From assembly GCA_023473205.1 (NCBI GenBank), contig JAMCYY010000092.1:1-8313 (forward strand): 8,313 bases of DNA. Reading direction: 5' to 3'. The DNA comes from Patescibacteria group bacterium (lineage in GTDB: Bacteria > Patescibacteriota > Microgenomatia > UM-FILTER-40-11). Below, piece by piece: positions 1 through 5,417 of the stretch (positions are counted from its first letter, which is position 1; every line of letters begins with the position of its first letter). The notes beneath the pieces were generated by a model, which saw only the letters and a program-made list of their open reading frames with translations, ran no database searches and had not been told where the DNA came from. A program made the translations under genes and the position numbers.

Positions 1-806
1 CTGGGGAGCAAACTATCTTCAGGAAATTCTTCTCCTTTGACTTTAAGTTTCTCTAAAATTTTTTTTGCTTGGACAACTAATGATTCTAAGAAAAATTCCA
101 CAAAAACAGTCATTTCTTTTTCCGAATCTAAGGCTTCATAATATAAAGGCCGGTTTTCATCAATAAATTCTTCAAAAGAAACTAAACCTTTGAAACCAAA
201 ATCGCCCATTTTTAAAAGATAAGCAGAAAGCAGTCGGCCAACACGGCCATTACCATCAGCAAAAGGGTGGATCTTTTCCAAAATGAATTGGGCAATCGCG
301 GCCTTAATTGGCGGCGGCGCTTTTGAGACCGTGGTATTTTCCACCAGTTCTTGCATTAACTGCGAGACTTGAGCTGCGGGTGGCGCCAAATGAACCACCT
401 CTCCGGCTTGATTGAAAATCGCCCAAGGCTCACCCCGATATTTACCAGCATTTTCAGAAATGCCTTTAAGAGTCATAAAATGAAGATTAGAAATTAAGCT
501 TTCGCTTAAAGAATCAGGAACTTTACCCAGATAAACAAAGCGGTATGCTTTAAGCAAATTCGCCACTTCCAATTTTTTTAAATCTTCTGGCTCACTCTCC
601 TCTTTAATCTCTTTAACATTGCTTAAATTTAAAGGATTACCTTCCACCCGTGCCGAATACAAAGAGCTTTTAAGTAAAGATTCGCGCCGGATATTTTCTT
701 CAATATGGGGCAGCGGCGTTAGCGTCTCAAAAACGATTTTTAAAGCACTTACTTCGGAAAGCAGGTCTTTAATTTTTTTGGTTTCATTAAAAAAATAATC
801 AAGCAT
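1..806 (-). CDS. Fic family protein (class II Fic AMP-transferase), C-terminus truncated by window edge
   Basis: I translated 268 codons from ATG at 806; the frame stays open to the left edge, so the C-terminus is missing. Fic enzymes usually transfer AMP from ATP to a Ser, Thr or Tyr hydroxyl of a target protein. The complete active-site motif HPFADGNGRVGR is at residues 180-191, with catalytic His180, phosphate-binding Asp184 and Arg191. The flap region is around residues 124-142. An inhibitory-helix motif S-ARV-EG lies at residues 51-56, before the Fic core; its Glu55 would block the ATP gamma-phosphate site. That position defines class II, an auto-inhibited enzyme. Family members of this type are often 330-380 residues with a C-terminal winged helix, so that part is probably outside the window. 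No Shine-Dalgarno precedes ATG. The gene is divergent from mutL. Substrate unknown; no antitoxin is visible. Confidence 0.93.
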   Translation of the reverse strand, partial: MLDYFFNETKKIKDLLSEVSALKIVFETLTPLPHIEENIRRESLLKSSLYSARVEGNPLNLSNVKEIKEESEPEDLKKLEVANLLKAYRFVYLGKVPDSLSESLISNLHFMTLKGISENAGKYRGEPWAIFNQAGEVVHLAPPAAQVSQLMQELVENTTVSKAPPPIKAAIAQFILEKIHPFADGNGRVGRLLSAYLLKMGDFGFKGLVSFEEFIDENRPLYYEALDSEKEMTVFVEFFLESLVVQAKKILEKLKVKGEEFPEDSLLP

Positions 807-820
807 ATTTTAAATTAATA

Positions 821-1006
821 TATGCCCACTTTGTGGGCGATATTAAACCGATACATGCTCACTACGCGAGCGATATTTGAATGATATATGTCAGGCTTCG
901 CCTGACGATACTAAGATATATACTTCGTGATACATCTTTATATCGTTCGGCTTTGCCGAACATGTATCTCAGTATCCGTATATCATCCGGCGAAGCCGGA
1001 CATATA
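821..1006. repeat. Array of about six short palindromes with shared flanks and loop, variable arms
   Basis: Hairpins lie at 824-838 (GCCCAC-TTT-GTGGGC), 857-871 (imperfect, GCTCAC-TAC-GCGAGC), 890-906 (GTCAGGC-TTC-GCCTGAC), about 919-932 (degenerate, AC-TTC-GT core), 945-961 (GTTCGGC-TTT-GCCGAAC) and 986-1000 (TCCGGC-GAA-GCCGGA). Arm sequences differ between copies but stay self-complementary. The flanks are nearly constant: TATATG or ATACATG on one side and CGATA or TGATA on the other. The apex is mostly C-TTY-G. The first four copies share one orientation; the last two read as the same motif on the opposite strand. Centres are roughly 27-40 bp apart. Arm variation with kept pairing suggests the structure is what matters. 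Confidence 0.8.
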
Positions 1007-1020
1007 TCTATTAATTTTTA

Positions 1021-1080
1021 GATTATCTTAGAAGATATTAGAAGATTTTAGAGAAAATTGGAAGATACTAGTTAAGGCTA
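1021..1080 (+). repeat. Degenerate 10-bp tandem repeat upstream of mutL
   Basis: Read in 10-base steps from 1021, the sequence goes GATTATCTTA, GAAGATATTA, GAAGATTTTA, GAGAAAATTG, GAAGATACTA, GTTAAGGCTA. The central units follow a GAAGATNTTA consensus and drift at both ends. The period is close to one helical turn, so the A-rich parts fall on one face of the helix. It stops just before the TATAAT at 1087, where a bent upstream element might help transcription; that role is an inference. Confidence 0.6.
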
Positions 1081-1086
1081 AGGATG

Positions 1087-1092
1087 TATAAT
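1087..1092 (+). promoter_or_regulatory. Candidate -10 box for mutL (TATAAT)
   Basis: This is a perfect TATAAT, preceded directly by GATG. No convincing -35 hexamer sits 16-18 nt upstream. Initiation here would give a leader of about 50 nt for mutL. A second weak candidate, TATTAA at 1132-1137, would make the transcript nearly leaderless, which matches other genes in the window. No Shine-Dalgarno precedes the mutL ATG in either case. Confidence 0.4.
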
Positions 1093-1147
1093 CTAAATGA
1101 AATATGTTGTAAGTTGTGTGAAGAATTTACCTATTAACTAAAATATT

Positions 1148-2827
1148 ATGGGCAAAATTAGAATTTTACCGCCGGAAGTCGCGGCCAAAATTGCTGCCGG
1201 GGAAGTCGTAGAAAGACCGGCTTACGCCTTAAAAGAGCTATTGGAAAATGCAATTGATGCTCAAGCGACAGACATCAAAATTATTCTCGAAGAAAGCGGC
1301 TTAAAAAAAATTGCTGTCCTGGACAACGGTGAAGGCATGGATCAGGAAGACCTGCGACTTTGTTTTTTACCCCATACGACCAGCAAACTTTCAGATGATA
1401 CGTTAACCAACATTGCCACTTTGGGCTTTCGGGGCGAAGCTTTAGCTTCAATTGCGGCGATTAGTAACTTAAAAATTATTAGCCGGAAAAAAGAAAAAGC
1501 TTTAGGTTATTTGATTGAAGTTAGTGACAATAAAATTGACACTGAAGGACCAGTCGGTACCCCAACCGGAACCAGTGTAAGCGTAGAAAATCTTTTTGGT
1601 AAACTTCCGGCGAGAAAAAAATTTTTAAAAACCCCAAGAACTGAATACCGCCATCTTTTAGAGATTGTCACTCAATACGCTCTGGCTTATCCAACAATTC
1701 GCTTTGAACTTCATCATAACCAAAAAACTATTTTTGACTTGCCGAAAAAACAAAAGCTTGAAGAAAGAATTAAACTGCTTTTGGGAAAGAATATTTTTGA
1801 AAATTTAGTCCCTATAAATTATGAAGAATCTTATTTGAAAATTTCCGGATTCTTATGTAAACCACAGTTGGGAAGTCCTAACACCAATCATCAATATCTT
1901 TTTGTCAACAATCGGCGAATTTATGATAATTTAATCGCCGGTGCGGTTAAAGAAGGTTTTGGCTCCCTTTTGGAAGCTAATAGTTATCCGCTTTTTCTTC
2001 TTTTTCTACAACTGCCTAAAGAATTAATTGATGTTAATATTCATCCCCGGAAAGAAAAAATTGCTTTTGGCAACAGTGAGTTTCTTTATCTACAAATGCA
2101 AAAGGCAGTCACCCAAACTTTAGCGGACAATAATTTAACTTTTTATAACTTGAGCTTTATTAAAGATTATTCTGGCCGCCCGAATTCTTATCTTGGTAAA
2201 CTCTTAAAAGACGAGGTCCTCCCTTATACTACAGATTGCGGCAAAATTAGTCCTTCTAAAGGGGCTTTACAAATTCATAATTTGTATCTTCTTTGCCAAA
2301 CTCCAAATGGTCTTCTTTTACTTGACCAGCATGCGGCTCATGAACGAATTTTATTTGCTCAATTTGAAAAAGCTTTCAAAAAACACCAAGCAAAGAAAGA
2401 AAAAATTCACCTGGCCAAAGCAATTCTCCTGGAACTGCCTTTGGCAGACAGTCAAGCCTTGCTTGAGAATTTAGAAATATTTCGGCAAATTGGTTTTGAA
2501 ATTGAAGAATTCGGGGAAAATGTTTTCAAAGTTGAGGCCATTCCCAAAATTTTTCAAGATTGGGACATTGCCGAAATTATTAAAGAAACTTTGATTGATT
2601 TGGCCACCACCGGCAGGGCCAAAGAAATTGATAACCAAACAAAAAAAATGCTTTCTTATCTTGCTTGCCGGAGTGCTATCAAAGCCGGAGAAAAACTTAC
2701 TCAAAAACAAATTAAAAAATTGTTAAAGGAACTAAGTGAATTAAATTTAGCTTATACTTGCCCACATGGCCGACCACTTAAAGTTGAAATTTCTTTAGCC
2801 GAGATTGACAGAATGTTTAAGAGATAA
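1148..2827 (+). CDS. mutL: DNA mismatch repair protein MutL (endonuclease type)
   Basis: MutL couples MutS mismatch recognition to strand nicking and removal. The 559 residues hold an N-terminal GHKL ATPase: KELLENAIDA at 29-38 (catalytic Glu30, Mg-binding Asn34), DNGEGM at 59-64, HTTSKL at 76-81, GFRGEAL at 93-99, and DVNIHPRK at 295-302 whose Lys302 matches the ATP-contacting lysine. A short linker (about 330-375) leads to the C-terminal dimerisation/nuclease domain, with DQHAAHE at 393-399, ACR at 506-508, CPHGRP at 538-543 and a terminal FKR. The metal motif usually reads DQHAx2Ex4E; the final Glu is Ala404 here, although Glu407 lies three residues later. The other endonuclease motifs are present, so nicking activity is likely. 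The length is slightly below the usual 600 or so because the linker is short. No mutS is in the window. Confidence 0.97.
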   Translation: MGKIRILPPEVAAKIAAGEVVERPAYALKELLENAIDAQATDIKIILEESGLKKIAVLDNGEGMDQEDLRLCFLPHTTSKLSDDTLTNIATLGFRGEALASIAAISNLKIISRKKEKALGYLIEVSDNKIDTEGPVGTPTGTSVSVENLFGKLPARKKFLKTPRTEYRHLLEIVTQYALAYPTIRFELHHNQKTIFDLPKKQKLEERIKLLLGKNIFENLVPINYEESYLKISGFLCKPQLGSPNTNHQYLFVNNRRIYDNLIAGAVKEGFGSLLEANSYPLFLLFLQLPKELIDVNIHPRKEKIAFGNSEFLYLQMQKAVTQTLADNNLTFYNLSFIKDYSGRPNSYLGKLLKDEVLPYTTDCGKISPSKGALQIHNLYLLCQTPNGLLLLDQHAAHERILFAQFEKAFKKHQAKKEKIHLAKAILLELPLADSQALLENLEIFRQIGFEIEEFGENVFKVEAIPKIFQDWDIAEIIKETLIDLATTGRAKEIDNQTKKMLSYLACRSAIKAGEKLTQKQIKKLLKELSELNLAYTCPHGRPLKVEISLAEIDRMFKR

Positions 2828-2836
2828 CAACTTTCT

Positions 2837-2899
2837 GTAGTCGTCGACTTTAGTCGACGCCGGTTTTAGAAACGGGCGTGGGCTAAAGCCCACTACTAC
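2837..2899. repeat. REPIN-like element: two inverted GTAG-bounded palindromes between convergent genes
   Basis: The left half starts with GTAG (2837-2840) and holds the hairpin CGTCGAC-TTTA-GTCGACG (2842-2859). The right half holds GTGGGC-TAAA-GCCCAC (2878-2893) and ends in CTAC (2896-2899), the complement of GTAG. The middle (about 2857-2878) also pairs, as CGCC-G-GTTT around TAG and AAAC-G-GGCG, with one G/G mismatch. The two halves therefore form an inverted pair with complementary loops. GTAG beside an imperfect palindrome is the signature of REP elements mobilised by RAYT (Y1) transposases; no such gene is in the window. The element lies 9 nt after the mutL stop and could act as a two-way terminator. 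It also supplies the stop codon of the Nudix gene. Confidence 0.75.
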
Positions 2900-3342
2900 G
2901 ATACCGGTACCTCGGAAGCGGTTTTCGAGTCAGTAAGTAACTTTTTCAGGAGCAAATCATGTTTTTTATAAAAATTTAAGGTCGTCCTTGCAAGTGGCAG
3001 GTTTCTTATTTCTTCAAAACTAAAAAAATCTAATCTCTGGCCTTCATTACCAAGCTTTATTTGTTCACTCTGTTTTTGGTTTAATTTTGAATGAAAGACA
3101 TATTTTTCCTCACCTTCAAGGTTAAAAACAAATAAAAAATTAAAATCTGTTAAATCAATGTTTGTTTCTTCTTTCACTTCACGGACAAAAGTTTGTTCTG
3201 GAGTTTCATCTTCCTCAGGTGCTCCGCCAATAACTGTCCAAGTATTAGGGGCTGGAATATTTGGATTATTATCCCTTAGAAGAAGCAGTAATTTTCCTTT
3301 ATATGTAATGATTCCAAAACTGCTATCAAATTTTTGGTTCAT
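2896..3342 (-). CDS. Nudix hydrolase (MutT-like)
   Basis: Nudix enzymes cleave nucleoside diphosphates linked to another group, often damaged or excess (d)NTPs. From ATG at 3342 the protein has 148 residues. A complete Nudix box is visible: GAPEEDE, seven residues, then REVKEETNI, with the metal-binding REVxEE core; the usual Gly before the last hydrophobic residue is Asn. A following EGQRLDFFSFEEI segment is common in small MutT-like proteins. An in-frame ATG at 3363 would add MQRLYKI, but it lies inside a 28-bp palindrome, so I prefer 3342; neither start has a clear ribosome site. The last codons read V-P-V-S-TAG, and that TAG comes from the GTAG/CTAC end of the REPIN, so the C-terminal tail may have been reset by the insertion. 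Substrate cannot be told from sequence. Confidence 0.92.
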   Translation of the reverse strand: MNQKFDSSFGIITYKGKLLLLLRDNNPNIPAPNTWTVIGGAPEEDETPEQTFVREVKEETNIDLTDFNFLFVFNLEGEEKYVFHSKLNQKQSEQIKLGNEGQRLDFFSFEEIRNLPLARTTLNFYKKHDLLLKKLLTDSKTASEVPVS

Positions 3343-3348
3343 AATTTT

Positions 3349-3376
3349 GTAGAGACGTTGCATGCAACGTCTCTAC
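3349..3376. repeat. Perfect 28-bp palindrome with GTAG ends between HIT and Nudix genes
   Basis: The two 14-base arms are exact reverse complements. The left arm is GTAGAGACGTTGCA, so both ends carry the GTAG signature seen in the REPIN at 2837. The centre is TGCA with no loop, so on single-stranded DNA or RNA it would open a few central bases. It begins exactly 9 nt after the HIT stop codon, the same distance as the REPIN from the mutL stop. A U-run does not follow, so it is not a classical intrinsic terminator. From memory, near-identical GTAGAGACGT palindromes are widespread repeats in cyanobacterial genomes. Confidence 0.8.
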
Positions 3377-3385
3377 ATACATATC

Positions 3386-3721
3386 TTATTTAATTTTTTC
3401 TCCCGACACTAAATGAAAATGCAGATGTTTAGAATCTTGGAAAGAGCCACCATTGGTGATTATTTTAAAATTCGCCTCGTCTAACTTTAGCTCCTGGATT
3501 ATCTCTTTAGCTATCCGGAAAATTTCTTTTATTAAGTCAAAATCTTCCAGATACATCAAAGAAGCTACATGTTTTTTAGGAACAATCACAATATGAATAG
3601 TCCAACTGGGGTTCGTATGATAAAAAGCCAAAACATTAACTGTCTCTTTAACCTTCTTTACCTGAACTTTATTTGAAAAAACAAAATCACAATAAAAGTC
3701 ATTGGTTTTTATATCCGCCAT
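3386..3721 (-). CDS. HIT family protein (histidine triad nucleotide hydrolase/transferase)
   Basis: This 111-residue protein has the usual length of an HIT-superfamily hydrolase, which acts on nucleoside phosphoramidates or dinucleoside polyphosphates in the cytoplasm. The triad motif HLHFHL is close to the C-terminus (residues 99-104), with the middle His expected to be the nucleophile. Upstream lie the family's strand VLAFYHTNPSWTIHIVIVPKKH (nucleotide-binding part, about 30-51) and the NGG element (about 90-92). The N-terminal zinc-binding cysteines of some HINT proteins are absent. The gene starts 23 nt after the stop of the proteasome-like gene but has its own extended -10 box (3728-3736), so it can be transcribed separately and with essentially no leader. 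The Nudix gene follows in the same direction, and together they suggest nucleotide clean-up. Confidence 0.94.
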   Translation of the reverse strand: MADIKTNDFYCDFVFSNKVQVKKVKETVNVLAFYHTNPSWTIHIVIVPKKHVASLMYLEDFDLIKEIFRIAKEIIQELKLDEANFKIITNGGSFQDSKHLHFHLVSGEKIK

Positions 3722-3727
3722 GAAGTA

Positions 3728-3736
3728 AGTATAGCA
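3728..3736 (-). promoter_or_regulatory. Extended -10 promoter for a leaderless HIT transcript (TGC-TATACT)
   Basis: On the minus strand the sequence reads TGCTATACT, six bases, then the HIT ATG at 3721. TG one base before the hexamer is the extended -10 pattern, which can dispense with a -35 box; none is obvious. Transcription normally starts about 6-7 nt after the -10 hexamer, which puts the start on or next to the A of ATG. The same geometry recurs before the methyltransferase and P-loop genes. Confidence 0.6.
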
Positions 3737-3744
3737 TTTTTCTT

Positions 3745-4473
3745 TTACTTTTCAGGCAAATTAGGGTTGATTCTAGAAGAAACAAGGCTTCCATCCTCTG
3801 GAATAATAATTAATTCCGTTTGTCTACCCACTCCAGGCGCGACTTCGCTTTTCTTTTTAGCTTCCCTGACAATTTGTTCCACTTCCGCAACAGGCAAATT
3901 TTTTTTGTAACTTGAACCAATAAAAAAATACATGACATGAGGCGCGCCAGAGCCAATACTGACGTGACCCAAAGCATCATGTAAAAAAGTCACTCCGGGA
4001 TGGGTAATCGTAAAAATGTGACATTCATCGCCATCTCGACAACCAGCAACAATTAACTCGACTCCTAAATTAAAACCAGTTAATTGAGACTCAACCTCTT
4101 GGACTACTCCTAAAACCAATTTTTGCTGACTATTGTAATATGAATCCAAATTTAAACCACGGGGTTCAAGTACTCGCTCAATTATTAACTGACGCCGATA
4201 ATCCTGATAAGTCCTACGGATTACTTCCGTAATTTGTTCAACCTTACTGATTTGCTGGCTATTTACTTGAGCCCTTGCCCTTTCAATAACTTCATAAGCA
4301 CTTAAGGCATTACCGGCTGACATGGCAATTGCAGAACTACCAACACGATAGATTTTGGGGACATCATCAGTTTCAAATTCTGTTGGAATGGGAAAGTTTG
4401 CCGTAATCATCCGGTCCGCTGCCAAGACAATTTTTTTACCATTTTCTGCCATTGCGGCAATACAGATGGTCAT
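3745..4473 (-). CDS. Proteasome-like Ntn-hydrolase family peptidase
   Basis: The 242-residue protein starts Met-Thr-Ile; removal of Met would expose Thr as the N-terminal nucleophile, as in HslV and proteasome beta subunits. Further family-like features, counted from Met1, are LAADRMIT (17-24, Asp20 and Arg21 matching the Asp17/Arg19 region), VPKIYRV (38-44, Lys40 matching Lys33), a CRDGDECHIFTIT strand in the middle, and GSGA near residue 174, matching the conserved GSGS turn. The insertion before Lys40 and the extended centre are unlike HslV. No ATPase partner (HslU, Mpa/ARC) lies nearby, so target delivery is unknown. A TAGGA sequence 5 nt before ATG is one of the better ribosome sites here. 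It heads a same-strand run with HIT and Nudix genes. Active-site alignment is by eye; a related non-proteolytic Ntn hydrolase is possible. Confidence 0.8.
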   Translation of the reverse strand: MTICIAAMAENGKKIVLAADRMITANFPIPTEFETDDVPKIYRVGSSAIAMSAGNALSAYEVIERARAQVNSQQISKVEQITEVIRRTYQDYRRQLIIERVLEPRGLNLDSYYNSQQKLVLGVVQEVESQLTGFNLGVELIVAGCRDGDECHIFTITHPGVTFLHDALGHVSIGSGAPHVMYFFIGSSYKKNLPVAEVEQIVREAKKKSEVAPGVGRQTELIIIPEDGSLVSSRINPNLPEK

Positions 4474-4500
4474 AAAATTCCTAATTAACGTTAGAGGCTT

Positions 4501-4605
4501 GGGTGAGATGTGTGAAGTGGGTCGGGAATTGAGGATGAGAAATGAGTTAAGCCACTTTTACTCACCCTCGCATCTCACCCTCGATTCGTTTCTCACTTCT
4601 CATCC
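4501..4605. repeat. Interleaved inverted repeats (A-B-A'-B' order)
   Basis: GGGTGAGATG at 4501-4510 is an exact reverse complement of 4571-4580. GGATGAGAAATGAG at 4533-4546 matches the complement of 4592-4605 at 13 of 14 positions. The pairs cross rather than nest, which gives a pseudoknot-like order if transcribed. CTCACCCTCG also occurs twice directly (4561-4570 and 4574-4583). The left half is G/A-rich and the right half C/T-rich, so duplication and inversion of a short purine-rich repeat is another way to make the pattern. It lies upstream of the proteasome-like gene. Confidence 0.6.
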
Positions 4606-4714
4606 ACAACCAATTTCATAATTCCAGTTAATTAATGACTAATTTAATTGTGAATCAGATTAGAAACAGGAAAAATTTCTGTAAATAATTTTTTAAGCTT
4701 TTTTTCAGAAAAGA

Positions 4715-4828
4715 ATGATAAAGTTCAAAACGAAAGGAGGAAATAAACGAAAAATAAATAAAGAGGATTTTATTAGGTTCAATTCCAAACAATCTCCGGA
4801 ACTTCCGGAGTTGTTTGGTGAAAAATAG
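4715..4828 (+). CDS. Doubtful small basic ORF (37 aa)
   Basis: ATG at 4715 opens a 37-residue frame ending TAG at 4828. The product is lysine-rich at the N-terminus (MIKFKTKGGNKRKINK) and then more mixed, ending PELPELFGEK. I recognise no family. The start has only a weak purine stretch (AGAAAAG) before it, while the strong AAAGGAGG lies inside the frame with no start after it. The last 15 or so codons coincide with the hairpin at 4785-4818, which explains the PELPEL repetition without selection on protein. Nothing similar was checked elsewhere. I list it as a possibility only. Confidence 0.15.
   Translation: MIKFKTKGGNKRKINKEDFIRFNSKQSPELPELFGEK
4785..4818 (-). terminator. Strong hairpin 14 nt after the methyltransferase stop, probable terminator
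   Basis: CCAAACAA-T-CTCCGGA (4785-4800) pairs with TCCGGAGTTGTTTGG (4804-4818) around an ACT loop: 15 base pairs with one bulged T. It follows the methyltransferase TGA on the minus strand at a typical terminator distance. The sequence after it (AATTGAACC on the minus strand) is not a U-run, so termination may be inefficient, or the hairpin may protect the 3' end instead. It has no GTAG ends and so differs from the REP-like palindromes. Confidence 0.5.
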
Positions 4829-4832
4829 TCTT

Positions 4833-5411
4833 TCATTTTTTTGCCATTGCCGTTGTATAACTTTTACTTTGGCCTAATTTTTCATAGTTGCCAAAAATTT
4901 CCTGAAAATTTCTTTTAATAAAATCTTTCAAACCAGAAATCGTCACCACGTAAAATTTACCATTCTCTTTAAGGTGCTCCTTTGCTTCTAAAAACAAAAT
5001 CCAAAAAAACTCTTTACTCACTTTTGCTGGTAAATTAGAAGCAATCACGTCAAACTTTATTCTCGGCACTTGAGAAAAACCATTACTTAAGTAAATTTCA
5101 CAATTTTCTAGGCCGTTTGTTTTAGCATTTTTCTTAGCATAATCAATGGCCACAAAATCTTTATCAATTAAATGGGCTTTTCCTTGTGAAGAAAGTTTGG
5201 CCGCCGTTAAGCCAATTGCACCATAGCCACAACCTAAATCAAGAAATAAATCATTTTCTCTAACATCCAGATTGTTGATTAAAAATTCGCTTCCTTCATC
5301 AATTTTTTCCGGGCTAAAAAGTCCCCAAGTACTAAAAAATTTCATTTCCTGGCCTTTTAAAGTTTTTTCAAAATAAAGATCTTTTTTAAGTTGAGCTAAT
5401 TTATTATTCAT
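4833..5411 (-). CDS. Class I SAM-dependent methyltransferase, RsmC-like (MTS domain)
   Basis: The 192-residue protein has the order of the small-methyltransferase (MTS) domain of RsmC/YbxB proteins, which methylate rRNA guanine N2. Features, counted from the ATG at 5411: FFSTWGLFSPEKIDEGSEFL leader (about 26-45), SAM motif I DLGCGYGAIGLTAAK (about 57-71), an acidic residue ending the second strand (HLIDKD), NGLENCEIY strand, and the catalytic-loop region SNLPAK. That loop is normally NPPF/NPPY; here the first Pro is Leu and the aromatic is Ala, so the target base is uncertain. A GTG six bases upstream (5417) could add two residues but abuts the -10 box, so I chose ATG. The gene stands alone, divergent from the CheD-like gene. 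Confidence 0.88.
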   Translation of the reverse strand: MNNKLAQLKKDLYFEKTLKGQEMKFFSTWGLFSPEKIDEGSEFLINNLDVRENDLFLDLGCGYGAIGLTAAKLSSQGKAHLIDKDFVAIDYAKKNAKTNGLENCEIYLSNGFSQVPRIKFDVIASNLPAKVSKEFFWILFLEAKEHLKENGKFYVVTISGLKDFIKRNFQEIFGNYEKLGQSKSYTTAMAKK

Positions 5412-5417
5412 AAGCAC

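Larger units (their letters stand above)
807..1147. other. Divergent intergenic region between the Fic gene and mutL (341 nt)
   Basis: No open frame here looks like a protein. The spacer has three parts: an AT-rich lead-in with the Fic start signals (807-820), an array of small palindromes (about 821-1006), and a purine-rich 10-bp-period repeat leading into a TATAAT box and the mutL leader (about 1021-1147). Both flanking genes are transcribed outward, so the palindromes cannot be ordinary transcription terminators for either. Confidence 0.8.
4474..4832. other. Intergenic region between the proteasome-like gene and the methyltransferase (359 nt)
   Basis: This long spacer holds the start signals of the proteasome-like gene (4474-4490), an interleaved set of inverted repeats (4501-4605), AT-rich sequence with no evident signal (about 4606-4714), a doubtful 37-codon ORF on the plus strand, and a strong hairpin (4785-4818) just past the methyltransferase stop. 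An AAAGGAGG sequence at 4733-4740 looks like a perfect Shine-Dalgarno, but no ATG, GTG or TTG follows at usable distance. Confidence 0.7.

Noticed and set aside
821..1006. CRISPR array
   Set aside because: Repeats are short palindromes with variable arms, spacing is uneven (27-40 bp), two copies are inverted, and no unit has an identical repeat of CRISPR length. No cas gene is nearby.
2471..2710. 79-codon minus-strand open frame inside mutL
   Set aside because: It lies fully within mutL, whose motifs are intact, and its low-complexity Phe/Asn/Gly product is what reverse-complemented AT-rich coding DNA gives.
3158..3352. 64-codon plus-strand open frame opposite the Nudix gene
   Set aside because: It overlaps the Nudix box on the opposite strand and has no recognisable domain.
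3728..3745. Proteasome-like and HIT genes as one strict operon
   Set aside because: The gap is only 23 nt, but a good extended -10 box sits in it, so separate transcription is at least as likely.
4355..4621. 88-codon plus-strand open frame
   Set aside because: Half is antisense to the proteasome-like gene start and the rest is the inverted-repeat region; repeats explain its His/Ser-rich end.
4833..4835. TGA recoded as glycine (SR1/Gracilibacteria code)
   Set aside because: No well-supported gene has an in-frame TGA, the methyltransferase ends naturally at TGA, and a hairpin follows 14 nt later.
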